64,000 bases of DNA from contig NZ_NKYF01000006.1 of assembly GCF_002262885.1 (NCBI RefSeq), positions 124,001 through 188,000 on the forward strand, read 5' to 3'. Position numbers and translations under genes: made by a program. Numbering within the stretch: position 1 is the stretch's first letter; the number at the start of each line of letters is the position of its first letter. Source of the stretch: Pseudonocardia sp. MH-G8 (lineage in GTDB: Bacteria > Actinomycetota > Actinomycetes > Mycobacteriales > Pseudonocardiaceae). Below the pieces are notes generated by a model. The model saw only the letters and a list, made by a program, of their open reading frames with translations, was not told the origin of the DNA and searched no databases. Positions 52,393 through 61,185 of this stretch are shown piece by piece.

Positions 52393-53136
52393 ATGACCGA
52401 CATCCCCATGATCCGGATGGCGTCCGTCGACAAGCACTTCGGCGAGCTGCACGTCCTGCGCGACATCGACCTGGAGGTCGCGAGAGGCCAGGTCGTCGTG
52501 GTGCTCGGCCCGTCGGGGTCGGGAAAGTCCACGCTCTGCCGCACGATCAACCGTCTCGAACCGATCGACAGCGGCACCATCGAGGTCGACGGCCAGGCGC
52601 TGCCCGCGGAGGGCAAGGGCCTCGCCGCGCTGCGCGCCGACGTCGGCATGGTGTTCCAGAGCTTCAACCTGTTCGCGCACAAGACGATCCTCGAGAACGT
52701 CACGCTGGGCCCCATCAAGGTGCGCAAGTCGGGCAAGGACGAGGCCGAGAAGAACGGCATGGCGTTGCTCGAGCGGGTCGGCATCGCGAACCAGAAGGAC
52801 AAGCACCCCGCACAGCTCTCGGGCGGTCAGCAGCAGCGCGCGGCGATCGCGCGGGCGCTGGCGATGAAACCCAAGGTGATGCTGTTCGACGAGCCCACCT
52901 CGGCCCTGGACCCGGAGATGGTCCAGGAGGTCCTCGACGTGATGACCACGCTCGCCAAGGAGGGGATGACGATGCTCGTCGTCACCCACGAGATGGGGTT
53001 CGCCCGGCGCGCCGCCCACCGGGTCGTCTTCATGTCCGACGGCGAGATCGTCGAGGACGCCACCCCCGACACGTTCTTCTCGAACCCCGCGTCCGACCGC
53101 GCCAAGGACTTCCTCGGCAAGATCCTCACCCACTGA
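52393..53136 (+). CDS. gluA: Amino-acid ABC importer, ATP-binding subunit (GluA-like)
   Basis: 247 residues from the ATG at 52393 with GGAGG 6 bp before it. Walker A LGPSGSGKSTLCRTINRLEP near 34, Q-loop VFQSFNLFAHKTIL, signature LSGGQQQRAAIARALAM near 138, Walker B VMLFDEPTSALDPEMV, H-loop VTHEMGFARR. Closest in style to glutamate importers of corynebacteria. First of four genes. Confidence 0.93.
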   Translation: MTDIPMIRMASVDKHFGELHVLRDIDLEVARGQVVVVLGPSGSGKSTLCRTINRLEPIDSGTIEVDGQALPAEGKGLAALRADVGMVFQSFNLFAHKTILENVTLGPIKVRKSGKDEAEKNGMALLERVGIANQKDKHPAQLSGGQQQRAAIARALAMKPKVMLFDEPTSALDPEMVQEVLDVMTTLAKEGMTMLVVTHEMGFARRAAHRVVFMSDGEIVEDATPDTFFSNPASDRAKDFLGKILTH

Positions 53137-53175
53137 CTGCACGACCTGCTTCCCGACGGAAGGACCAGCACGATC

Positions 53176-54078
53176 ATGCGCCTCTCCCACATCACCCGGG
53201 TCGCCGCTGTCACGGCGGCCCTCGTGCTCACCGCGACCGCCTGCGGGGGCGGCGACGCCCCCTCGCTCAGCGGTGACGCACCGCCGGCGCCCCCGGTCGC
53301 CGAGGACGCCGCCTTCGAGCCCGGCACCACGATGGCCGCGCTGGCCGAGGCGGGCACGATCCGCGTCGGCACCAAGTACGACCAGCCGCTGTTCGGCGCC
53401 ACCGGGCTCTCCGACCAGCCCGAGGGCTTCGACGTCGAGATCGCGAAGATCATCGCCGGCAAGCTGGGCATCCAGCCGGACGGCGTCACCTTCTCCGAGG
53501 CCCCGTCGGCCATCCGTGAGGAGGTCCTCGAACAGGACCGCGTCGACATGGTCGTCGCCACCTACACGATCAACGACCGCCGCAAGGAACGCGTCAGCTT
53601 CGCCGGCCCGTACTACGTCGCCGGCCAGGACCTGATGGTCCTCAGCGACAACACCACTATCACCGGCCCGGACAGCCTGCGCGGCGCCAACGCCCGCGTG
53701 TGCTCGGTGTCCGGGTCCACGCCGTCCGAGACCATCAAGCAGTACATCGACGAGGCGAACCTCGTTCTGTTCGACGTGTACTCGAAGTGCGCCGACGCCC
53801 TGCGCACGAACCAGGTCGACGCCGTGACCACGGACAACGTCATCCTGCTCGGCCTCATCGACCAGAGCGCCGGCCAGTTCAAGCTCGTCGACCAGAAGTT
53901 CACCGAGGAGCCCTACGGCATCGGCATCAAGAAGGGCGACGTCGCCTTCTGCGAGTTCATCAACCAGACGCTCAAGGAAGCCGAGGCCGACGGGTCCTAC
54001 CAGGCTGCCTGGGAGTCCACCGCCGGGAAGGTCGCACCGGAGGCGCCGACCCTGCCGCCGGCCGGTACCTGCAGCTGA
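53176..54078 (+). CDS. gluB: Amino-acid ABC importer, substrate-binding lipoprotein (GluB-like)
   Basis: 300 residues. The signal peptide ends at a lipobox (LTATAC, Cys near residue 24). The SBP_bac_3 fold is seen in TIRVGTKYDQPLFG, GFDVEIAKIIAGKLGIQPDG, FSEAPSAIREEVLEQDRVDM, and YGIGIKKGDVAFCEFINQTL. It captures glutamate or aspartate outside the membrane and delivers it to the two permeases that follow. Confidence 0.92.
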   Translation: MRLSHITRVAAVTAALVLTATACGGGDAPSLSGDAPPAPPVAEDAAFEPGTTMAALAEAGTIRVGTKYDQPLFGATGLSDQPEGFDVEIAKIIAGKLGIQPDGVTFSEAPSAIREEVLEQDRVDMVVATYTINDRRKERVSFAGPYYVAGQDLMVLSDNTTITGPDSLRGANARVCSVSGSTPSETIKQYIDEANLVLFDVYSKCADALRTNQVDAVTTDNVILLGLIDQSAGQFKLVDQKFTEEPYGIGIKKGDVAFCEFINQTLKEAEADGSYQAAWESTAGKVAPEAPTLPPAGTCS

Positions 54079-54153
54079 CGCTCGTCCCATGGCACCGCCG
54101 GTGCCGGCCGATCGGCCGGCACCGGCGGCGCGCTCGCCTGGAAGGGGTCTCCC

Positions 54154-54804
54154 GTGGGAGTGATAGTCGAACAGTTCCCGCTCTACATGCAGGGCCTATG
54201 GGGGACGATCCAGATCTGCGTGTTCGCCGCGATCGGGTCGCTCGTGGTCGGCACGATCCTGGCAGGCTTCCGCGTGTCGCCCGTCCCGCCGCTGCGCGCA
54301 GTCGGTGCGGCATGGGTGACCGTCTTCCGCAACACGCCGCTCGCCGTGGTGCTGTTCGCCTTCGCGTTCGGCCTGCCGGAGATCGGGATCAACGGCCAGT
54401 ACTTCTGGTTCGGCGTCGCCGGCCTGACCGTCTACACATCGGCGTTCGTCTGCGAGGCTGTGCGCAGCGGCATCAACTCGGTGTCCGCCGGGCAGGCCGA
54501 GGCGGCCCGCGCGGTCGGGCTGACGTTCTCCCAGTCGCTGTCGTTCATCGTCCTGCCGCAGGCGCTGCGCACGGTGGTGCCCCCGCTGGGCAGCGTCATC
54601 ATCGCGATGATCAAGAACTCGGCGATCGTCGGCGCGTTCGGCGTCGGCGGCGACCTCTTCTCGGTGGGAACGCAGCTGACCTCAGCACAGGGCTACGCCG
54701 CGGTGGGCGCACTGACCGGCGTGCTGCTCGGCTACCTGATCCTCACCATCCCCGCCGGGCTCCTGCTCGGCGTGCTCGAGCGGAAGGTGGCCGTCGCGCG
54801 ATGA
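54154..54804 (+). CDS. gluC: Amino-acid ABC importer, permease (GluC-like)
   Basis: 216 residues, five membrane helices. The His/Glu/Met permease motif FRNTPLAVVLFAFAFGLPEI is near 55, and the EAA loop AARAVGLTFSQSLSFIVLPQ near 115. GTG start. Its stop overlaps the next start (ATGA). Confidence 0.9.
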   Translation: MGVIVEQFPLYMQGLWGTIQICVFAAIGSLVVGTILAGFRVSPVPPLRAVGAAWVTVFRNTPLAVVLFAFAFGLPEIGINGQYFWFGVAGLTVYTSAFVCEAVRSGINSVSAGQAEAARAVGLTFSQSLSFIVLPQALRTVVPPLGSVIIAMIKNSAIVGAFGVGGDLFSVGTQLTSAQGYAAVGALTGVLLGYLILTIPAGLLLGVLERKVAVAR

Positions 54805-55673
54805 CCGCATCTGTCCTCTACGACGCACCGGGTCCGGTGACCCGGCGCCGCACCATGATCTCGAGCGTCGTGGCCGGCGTGATCATCGCCGCTGTGCTCG
54901 TCGTGGTGGCGTTCCGGCTGGGGGCGAGCGGGCAGTTCGACGGCGAGCGTTGGTCGCCGCTGTTCAACCCCACCGACCGCGCCTTCCCCGCGGTGTGGAC
55001 CCTGCTCGGCAACGCGCTGGTCGCCACCCTGACCGCGGCAGTCCTGACCCTGGCTTTCGCGCTGGTCATCGGCACCACTCTCGCCGTCACCCGGATCACT
55101 GCGGCGCCCTGGTACCGGTGGCTGGTCGTCGGTGTGGTCGAACTGCTCCGGGGGGTGCCCGTCGTCATCGCGATCTTCTTCGCCGCTCGGGTGCTGCCCG
55201 AGGTGGGGCTCGACCTGCCGCTGCTGTGGTACCTCGTCATCGGCCTGACCGCCTACAACTGCGTGATCATCGCGGAGATCATCCGCGCTGGGATCCAGTC
55301 GCTCCCGCGCGGCCAGTCCGAAGCCGGCTACTCGCTCGGGCTCACGCGCGGCCAGGTGTTGTCCTCGATCCTGCTGCCACAGGCCTTCCGGATCATGCTC
55401 CCGGCACTCATCAGCCAGCTCGTCGTGATCGTCAAGGACACTTCGCTCGGCTTCATCATCACCTACATGGAGTTCGTCCGGACGGCGAACCTGATCGTCC
55501 AGGAGCTGCGCAACCCGATCCAGATCTACTTCCTGGTCGCCGTGATCTTCATCCTGCTCAACTACGGGCTGGGCAAGCTCGCCGAGTACGTGGAGCGGCG
55601 GCTCTCCAGGTCCCGCACGACCGCCGTGGCCGCCCCGGCAGGACTGGACACCGCAGGCGGTGGCGGCGGCTGA
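54801..55673 (+). CDS. gluD: Amino-acid ABC importer, permease (GluD-like)
   Basis: 290 residues. One extra N-terminal helix is followed by the permease core: VVELLRGVPVVIAIFFAARV near 115, EAA loop EAGYSLGLTRGQVLSSILLP near 175, and KDTSLGFIITYMEFVRTANL. It ends in a Ser/Arg- and Gly-rich tail. Last gene of the gluABCD operon. Confidence 0.92.
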   Translation: MTASVLYDAPGPVTRRRTMISSVVAGVIIAAVLVVVAFRLGASGQFDGERWSPLFNPTDRAFPAVWTLLGNALVATLTAAVLTLAFALVIGTTLAVTRITAAPWYRWLVVGVVELLRGVPVVIAIFFAARVLPEVGLDLPLLWYLVIGLTAYNCVIIAEIIRAGIQSLPRGQSEAGYSLGLTRGQVLSSILLPQAFRIMLPALISQLVVIVKDTSLGFIITYMEFVRTANLIVQELRNPIQIYFLVAVIFILLNYGLGKLAEYVERRLSRSRTTAVAAPAGLDTAGGGGG

Positions 55674-55834
55674 TCCCGGTCGGGGTGCCGCCGCCGATGT
55701 CGGCACCCCGGCCCGGCTCACGACCCGGGTTCTCCACCACGGCCGGATCGACAACCGCCGATCATCGCCCATTGCCGGCCCGCGGTGCTGCCGCGCAGCG
55801 CACGAAGTCCAGCTGTTGAACTAGACGATCACGC

Positions 55835-57793
55835 TCACGATGCGCGGAGGTTCTCGATCGCCACCGGCTCGATGCCCTCCTCCGCCGGCAGGTCGAAGCC
55901 GAGCACCTGGGCGTAGAAGCTCAGCTCCGCGTCCAGGGCCCGGCGGATGTTCTCCGCCCGCCGGAAGCCGTGCTGCTCGCCGTCGAACAGCAGGTAGGCC
56001 ACCGGCGTGCCCTTCGCCCGCAGCGCGTCGACGATCATCTCGCTCTGGTTCGGCGGGACCACCTCGTCCTCGGCGCCCTGCAGCACGATCAGCGGGCGGG
56101 TGAAGCGGTCCACGTGGTGGATCGGGGAGCGCTGCTCGTAGACGTCGCGGGCCTCCGGGTAGGGGCCCACCAGCCGGTCGAGGTAGCGGCTCTCGAACTT
56201 GTGGGTGTCGGCGGCGAGCGCCGCCAGGTCGGCCACGCCGAAGTGGTCGGCGCCGGCGGCGAACGGGGTGTCCTCGCGGGCCAGCGCGGCGAGCACCGTG
56301 AAGCCGCCGGCCGAGCCGCCGCGGATGCACAGCCGCTCGCCGTCGACGCGGCCCTGCTCGGCGAGGTGACGGGCGGCGGCGAGGCAGTCGGCCACGTCGA
56401 TCACGCCCCACTCCCCCAGCAGCTCCTGGCGGTAGGCGCGCCCGTACCCGGTGGAGCCGCCGTAGTCGACGTCGACGACCGCGACGCCGCGACTCGTCCA
56501 GTACTGCACGCTCGTGCTCAGCACCGGCGTGGCGGATCCGGTCGGGCCGCCGTGGATCTGCACCAGCAGCGGCGGGCGCTCGTCCTCCGGGCCGGTCGAG
56601 TCGTTCGACGCCGGCGGGTAGAACTGCGCGTGCGCCTTGCGCGGCGCGCCGGAGCCGTCCACCGAGTCGAACGTGAGGTGCTCGGGCTGCGAGATCCCGG
56701 CCGGGTCCAGCCCGAGATCCCGGGGGGCGCGCAGCGTCTCGACCACCGAGGTGGCGACGTCGACGCGGTGCACGCCGGGCTCCTCGGTCGGGCTGCCCGC
56801 GATCACCACCACCGATCCGGGGTCGGCCCCGCGCACCGCGGCGATCGCGGAGAACGGCACGTCCAGGTCGACCAGGGCGCCGTCGGTCTCCCGCACCGCG
56901 AGCCCGTCGCGGCCGTCGCGCCACCGCGCGTACACGACCCTCCCGTCGCCGAGCTGCACGTAGCGCGCGGACCCGAACACCCAGGCCGGCACGCCGAGCT
57001 CGGCGTCCAGGCGTACGACCGGGGCGATGTCGGCGCCGGGCGTCCAGCGGTAGAGGTTCCACCAGTCCGAACGGTCGGACAGGAACAGCAGCGACCCGTC
57101 CGGCTCGAAGCGCGGCTCCAGGACCGACTCCCCCGGCCCGCCCGCCACCACGGTCTCCTCCCCGGTGCGGAGGTCGCGGACCACGAGCTGCGTGTCGTCC
57201 CACGGCATCGACGGGTGGTCCCACCGCAGCCAGGCCAGGGTGGCGCCGTCCGGGCTCAGGCGCGGCGCGGCCACGAAGTCCGGGCCGGTGACCAGCACCT
57301 CCGGTTCGGACGGGGTGTGCGCGGCGAGCCGGACGACCTCGTTGCGGACGTCGGCGGCGGTGGGCCCGGTGTGCCGCTCGCGCACGCAGACGATCGTGGC
57401 GCCGTCCGGGGCCACCTCGCCGTCGGCGAAGCGGTCGGCGCGCGGCGTGGCCGGCTCGGGGGTGAGCGGCTCCGGCTCTCCGCCGGGCGCGATGCGGTAC
57501 AGCCGCTGGTCGGCCCAGTTCGCGAACCAGACCACGCCGTCGCGCACCCACCAGGCGGCGCCGCCGTACTCGTGCACGGCGGTGCGCGCGTTCATCCCCT
57601 CGGGCAGCAGGTCGGCGGTCGTGCCGTCAGGGGCACGGCGCACCAGCTGCGTGCGACCGCCCTCCGCGGGCCGCCCCTCGGACCACACGATGTCGGCGCC
57701 GTCGACGTGCACCTCTCCCAGCCGCACCGCGGCGGCCACGACCAGCTCGGAGGTGATGGGAGTGGACCATGAACCGTAGGGCGCGATCGTCAC
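55835..57793 (-). CDS. S9-family prolyl oligopeptidase-like serine peptidase
   Basis: 652 residues. The N-terminal ~380 residues form a beta-propeller with repeats such as ATPRADRFADGEVAPDGATI, FVAAPRLSPDGATLAWLRWD and VLEPRFEPDGSLLFLSDRSD. The C-terminal hydrolase domain has HGGPTGS near 415, the nucleophile elbow CIRGGSAGGFTVLAAL near 505 (catalytic Ser), VLQGAEDEVVPPNQSEMI near 580 (Asp), and DGEQHGFRRAENIRRALD near 615 (His). It cleaves short peptides or acyl-peptides in the cytoplasm. GTG start lies 9 bp after the stop of the CxxC gene at 57803, so it may be co-transcribed with the thiol operon. Confidence 0.93.
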   Translation of the reverse strand: MTIAPYGSWSTPITSELVVAAAVRLGEVHVDGADIVWSEGRPAEGGRTQLVRRAPDGTTADLLPEGMNARTAVHEYGGAAWWVRDGVVWFANWADQRLYRIAPGGEPEPLTPEPATPRADRFADGEVAPDGATIVCVRERHTGPTAADVRNEVVRLAAHTPSEPEVLVTGPDFVAAPRLSPDGATLAWLRWDHPSMPWDDTQLVVRDLRTGEETVVAGGPGESVLEPRFEPDGSLLFLSDRSDWWNLYRWTPGADIAPVVRLDAELGVPAWVFGSARYVQLGDGRVVYARWRDGRDGLAVRETDGALVDLDVPFSAIAAVRGADPGSVVVIAGSPTEEPGVHRVDVATSVVETLRAPRDLGLDPAGISQPEHLTFDSVDGSGAPRKAHAQFYPPASNDSTGPEDERPPLLVQIHGGPTGSATPVLSTSVQYWTSRGVAVVDVDYGGSTGYGRAYRQELLGEWGVIDVADCLAAARHLAEQGRVDGERLCIRGGSAGGFTVLAALAREDTPFAAGADHFGVADLAALAADTHKFESRYLDRLVGPYPEARDVYEQRSPIHHVDRFTRPLIVLQGAEDEVVPPNQSEMIVDALRAKGTPVAYLLFDGEQHGFRRAENIRRALDAELSFYAQVLGFDLPAEEGIEPVAIENLRAS

Positions 57794-57802
57794 GTCTGCA
57801 CG

Positions 57803-58153
57803 TTAGTCCGGGTGGTGATCGCGGCTCCACGGCGTTCGGCGACGGACCCGCAGTGCCGACCCGAGCAGGGCGATCGCGGCGCCCAGCTCGCGGGGCCGCA
57901 CCACCGGCAGCACGCCGATCGCCCCGGAGAGGCCCGGCCACCAGCGCACCGAACCGTCCCGACCGACGGTCCCGAGCGCGGGGGTCGCGCACGCGCGCAC
58001 GGCTGCCGACGGCGCCGGGCGCAGCCCGGCGAGCTGCGGATCCCGGCAGGAACGGACCGTGACCGGCACCCGCACCATGTCCGGCAGCTCCCGGGCGACG
58101 CGCGAGCAGACGGGGCACGCCACGTCGTACACGACCACGACGGCAGTGATCAC
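57803..58153 (-). CDS. Small CxxC (thioredoxin-like / DUF393-type) protein
   Basis: 116 residues. VVVYDVACPVCSRVARELPD gives a CPVC redox motif near residue 14, as in DUF393 and other thiol-disulfide proteins. The rest is short (VRSCRDPQLAGLRPAPSAAV) and lacks a complete thioredoxin fold. GTG start overlaps the upstream membrane gene by 4 bp (GTGA). Last gene of the five-gene thiol operon; probably a soluble redox partner. Confidence 0.75.
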   Translation of the reverse strand: MITAVVVVYDVACPVCSRVARELPDMVRVPVTVRSCRDPQLAGLRPAPSAAVRACATPALGTVGRDGSVRWWPGLSGAIGVLPVVRPRELGAAIALLGSALRVRRRTPWSRDHHPD

Positions 58154-58893
58154 AGGTTCATGATGGCAGCGGCCAGCGCACCTGCGCAGGCCCACGCCAG
58201 CAGCGGCCGGGCCACCCGCTCCGCGCGCTGCCACCGCAGCGTCCACGACCCGTCGTCGCTCCAGGCGTTGGACAGCAGCGGCATCGCGAGCCGGCCCGCG
58301 GCGAAGCCCGCCGCCGCGGCGAACGCGGCCGGGAACGGCACCGCGAGCACCACGGCCACCAGCACCAGGTGCGGCAGCGCCGACGGCGAGTAGGTGCGCA
58401 TCCCCGTGCCCATCTCGAACCCGAACTGCAGGGCACCGTAGCGCCGCAGCAGCTGGACGTCCTCCGGCACGAGCCGGGCGTTCTGCGGGACGGGAAACCG
58501 CACAAGCCCGCACTCGCGCAGCACCACCGCCACCGCGACCGCGCCGAGCAGCAGCAGGCGCACCGGCGCCGGCACGAGCGCCTGCGGGAGCGCCCCGAGG
58601 ACGCCGGCCGTGAACGCCACCACCGACGCACCCAGCAGCAGGCCGGTGCCGAAGTACCGCACCACGGGCTCGTCGCGCCAGACCGACGCGCTCAGCAGGA
58701 ACGCCGAGTTGTGGCTTCAAGTGCTGCCGGAGTTGGCGAAGCCCGCGGCCGCCCCGGCCACCGCGACGAGCAGCGCCACGCGCACCGGACCGGCAGGCAC
58801 CACGGCCGCTCCCGACGCGGCAGCGAGCAGCGCGACCACCGCGGCGACGGGGTGCAGCAGCAACGCCGTCCCGCCGGGCACGCGCTCAGCCAT
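58150..58893 (-). pseudogene. Membrane protein (MauE-like role) interrupted by an in-frame TGA
   Basis: A single frame of 247 codons is broken by TGA at 58719-58717. The 58 codons before the TGA (AERVPGGTALLLHPVAAVVA, then a second hydrophobic stretch ending GFANSGST) and the 188 codons after (SHNSAFLLSASVWRDEPVVR onward) read as one membrane protein with about six helices. A conserved-looking cytoplasmic loop is RRYGALQFGFEMGTGMRTYS. A GTG at 58665 could restart translation but has no ribosome site. The start overlaps the upstream Cys-rich gene by 8 bp. In this setting the expected role is moving reducing or oxidising power across the membrane. TGG to TGA mutation, read-through or a sequence error are the options. 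Confidence 0.65.
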
Positions 58894-59470
58894 CCGCCGA
58901 TCCCGTCGGGCGTTCCCCGTCGAGCAGCGGCACCGTCGCCGATCCCTGTTCCGGCAGCGCGCACGCGGCGATCGTCACGCCGGTGTAGTAGTCGCCGTCC
59001 TCGAACGTGACGTCGGTGACCGCGTCCGAGCAGCGGTAGCCCTTCCAGCGCCAGGCGTTGCGGCCCTCGCAGTTGGTGGCGAGGCGGGTGGACTCCACCT
59101 CCTCCGTGCCGCGCTCGTACCAGCCCTCGCGGTGGAAGCCGTCCTCGCAGGGGAACGCGCCGCGCCGCCAGCCGCCGTAGCAGACCGCGGGCCCGTCGTT
59201 CGGCCAGTTGTTGGCCTCCACGTCGTAGTTCGCCGGCGCGCAGCTGCGGTACTCGGACGTGGCTCGATCCCGTCCGGGCCGGGCGTTCGCCTCGTGCCGG
59301 TCGAGCAGCCAGTCGAACGGCACGAGTGCTGCCGCGGTCGCGCTCACCACCAGCCCGCGCAGCACCGTGCGCCGCGACGGCCGGATCGCCCGGATCCGCG
59401 CGACCACCGGGCTGGGGCGCGGCGCTGCCGGAGGCGCGGACGCCGTCGGGATGTCGTGCAGGTCGATCAC
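58886..59470 (-). CDS. Tat-exported six-cysteine protein (methylamine-dehydrogenase light-chain-like)
   Basis: 194 residues from the GTG at 59470. The N-terminal ~30 residues are Pro/Ala-rich, then a twin-arginine signal (RPSRRTVLRGLVVSATAAAL). The mature ~125 residues contain six Cys (RSCAP, AVCYGG, FPCEDG, TNCEG, YRCSD, AACALPEQG) and many Trp/Tyr. Size, Tat signal and spaced Cys recall MauA, the quinone-bearing small subunit of methylamine dehydrogenase, but MauA has more Cys and the match is not close. The upstream TlpA/MauD-like gene and downstream membrane gene fit a disulfide-maturation role. Confidence 0.7.
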   Translation of the reverse strand: MIDLHDIPTASAPPAAPRPSPVVARIRAIRPSRRTVLRGLVVSATAAALVPFDWLLDRHEANARPGRDRATSEYRSCAPANYDVEANNWPNDGPAVCYGGWRRGAFPCEDGFHREGWYERGTEEVESTRLATNCEGRNAWRWKGYRCSDAVTDVTFEDGDYYTGVTIAACALPEQGSATVPLLDGERPTGSADG

Positions 59471-59976
59471 GCCGCGCTCACCTCCCGGCCGAGCGCGGTC
59501 GCGGCGAGCAGGCCGGGGAGGTCCGTGTCGGCGTAGACGAAGTGCCGCTGCACGACGACCCCGCCGGCGTCGACGCCGAGCAGCGTGGGCGCGTAGCCCT
59601 CGAAGAGCTCCGCCCTCGCGGCCGGGTCCGCCAGCACCTCTGCCCGCGTGCCGGGGGGCGCGGTGAACCGGTCCGGCGCGTCGACCAGCGCGACGACCCG
59701 CAGGCCCGGGTCGTGCGCGGCGGCCACGAGGGCATCCCACACGAGGTGGCAGAGCGCGCAGTCGCCGTCGAGCACGGCGAGCACGGTGCCCCGCTGCCCC
59801 GGGCCGGGCGCGACGATCGCGGGCGCCGGACGGCCGACGGTGGCGTCGTAGCCGACGATCCCCTCCGCGCGACCGGCCTCGAGGGCGCGCACCCGCGCGT
59901 ACACGGCGACGAGCGCGGCCAGCGCGAACAGCGCGACGAGCAGCGCCAGCAGGGCCACGGCGAGCGGCACGGACAC
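59467..59976 (-). CDS. TlpA/MauD-like membrane-tethered thioredoxin
   Basis: 169 residues from the GTG at 59976 with GGGGGT 6 bp upstream; an ATG at 59991 is also in frame. One N-terminal helix (PLAVALLALLVALFALAALV) anchors a thioredoxin-like domain. VLAVLDGDCALCHLVWDALV has the CxxC motif (CALC) near residue 80, followed by LRVVALVDAPDRF and YAPTLLGVDAGGVVVQRHFV. MauD plays this role for methylamine dehydrogenase. The start overlaps the upstream gene; the stop overlaps the Cys-rich gene. Confidence 0.8.
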   Translation of the reverse strand: MSVPLAVALLALLVALFALAALVAVYARVRALEAGRAEGIVGYDATVGRPAPAIVAPGPGQRGTVLAVLDGDCALCHLVWDALVAAAHDPGLRVVALVDAPDRFTAPPGTRAEVLADPAARAELFEGYAPTLLGVDAGGVVVQRHFVYADTDLPGLLAATALGREVSAA

Positions 59977-59978
59977 TG

Positions 59979-60731
59979 TCAGACCCCCCATCGGGCGACG
60001 ACGGCCGACAGCGCGGCCACCGCGGCGGGCTCCGCCACCGCCGGCTGCCGGGACTCGGGCCCGTGCAGGACGACGTCCACGACGGCGGTCTCGCTCGCCA
60101 GCAGGTAGCGCCACTCGTGCGCCGTGCCGGCGACCGTAGCGGCGACCTGCGGTGCGAGCACGCGATCGACGCGCCACAACTCGCCGCCGGGAATCGGCGC
60201 CCCCGCCCAGGCCGGCAGGCCCGGCAGGGCGTCGCTCGCGCCGCGCACCAGCACGGTGGACCGCGGGCTGCGCCCGATGAGCGTCACGCCTGCCTGTCGA
60301 ACGAGCAGGTCCGACGCGGGTGTCAGCGCGGCGCCGACCGGGGCATCGGCGAATCGGACGGCGGCGAGCAGCCCCGCCAGCCCCGCCGGGTCCGGGGCCG
60401 GTCCACCGAACCAGGTGGTGGCCTCGTGGTGCGGCCCGACGACGACGAGGGCGGCGTCGGAACGGTCGGCGGCCTCGAACACCACCGCGTCGGCGCCCCG
60501 CATCGGCAGGCGGCGTTCCCGGGCACCGGGCATCAGGTGCCGCGGGATCGCCCGGTGCTCCCCGCGCGGTGCCACGAAGAACTGCCGGGCCATGCCCGGC
60601 CCGGTGAAGCGCGTGCTCGCGTACCAGCGCAGCTCGCCGAGCTCCGCGGGGAGGGTGAGCTCCACCGCCGCTCCCGACGGCGCGGTCCGCCGAATGATCG
60701 CCGGGCCCGCCGTCACCGCCGCAGCCGTCAT
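59979..60731 (-). CDS. Unknown protein heading the thiol-redox operon
   Basis: 250 residues from the ATG at 60731 with GGAGGGG 5 bp before it. No signal peptide or membrane helix. It has alternating beta-rich segments (VELTLPAELGELRWYASTRF, MARQFFVAPRGEHRAIPRHL, AHEWRYLLASETAVVDVVLH) and no cysteines that I can find. I recognise no family. Being first and overlapping the next gene, it probably works with the exported Cys-rich protein, perhaps as a cytoplasmic partner or chaperone. Confidence 0.75.
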   Translation of the reverse strand: MTAAAVTAGPAIIRRTAPSGAAVELTLPAELGELRWYASTRFTGPGMARQFFVAPRGEHRAIPRHLMPGARERRLPMRGADAVVFEAADRSDAALVVVGPHHEATTWFGGPAPDPAGLAGLLAAVRFADAPVGAALTPASDLLVRQAGVTLIGRSPRSTVLVRGASDALPGLPAWAGAPIPGGELWRVDRVLAPQVAATVAGTAHEWRYLLASETAVVDVVLHGPESRQPAVAEPAAVAALSAVVARWGV

Positions 60732-60896
60732 CTCGTCCCCCTCCGGACCGGGGACACCGGCAGCGTCCCCGGGAGGACAACGAGCCGTGGATCGTAACGT
60801 GATGCGACCGTTCGAGTGCTCCGCGTGATCATCCGGAGGGGCGGTCGACGGCGTAGCGTGACCGGGGACCGGTGCCCCGCCGAGAGGAGTCGCACG

Positions 60897-61172
60897 ATGA
60901 CGGACCCCGCCCCGCCCCCTCCGGAGCCGATCGACGCCGAGATCGTGCCGGACCCGCCGCCCCCCGCCACACCCGCGCCCGACTACGACGAGCACGGCGT
61001 GCCGAGCCTGGACTACGTGCGCGACAAGATCGAGGGCCGCTACGCCACCTCGATCGGGGCCGCCGAGCTGGCCGAAGGCACGGCCGCGGGCCGCGATGTG
61101 GAGCAGCAGGAGGCCGACCGCGCGGCGGCGGCCAAGGCGAAGCTGGACGAGATCCGCCGCTCGCTCGGCTGA
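60897..61172 (+). CDS. Small acidic protein of unknown function
   Basis: 91 residues with AGAGGAG 7 bp before the ATG. The Pro-rich acidic first 40 residues (PAPPPPEPIDAEIVPDPPPP) are followed by a helical second half (PSLDYVRDKIEGRYATSIGA, then an Ala/Glu/Lys helix). No membrane segment. Divergent from the thiol operon, with a 165-bp gap in which I see no clear site. Confidence 0.7.
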   Translation: MTDPAPPPPEPIDAEIVPDPPPPATPAPDYDEHGVPSLDYVRDKIEGRYATSIGAAELAEGTAAGRDVEQQEADRAAAAKAKLDEIRRSLG

Positions 61173-61185
61173 CCCCCCGGCACCG

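Noticed and set aside
55674..55834. Fifth copy of the 60-bp repeat after the glutamate importer
   Set aside because: GATCATCGCC-like words are present, but the 60-bp length and the paired blocks are not.
58717..58719. Selenocysteine at the in-frame TGA
   Set aside because: The TGA is not next to a redox Cys position, lies in a membrane-protein loop, and no convincing SECIS-like stem directly follows. A nonsense change is simpler. The selO gene in this window is not part of selenocysteine insertion.
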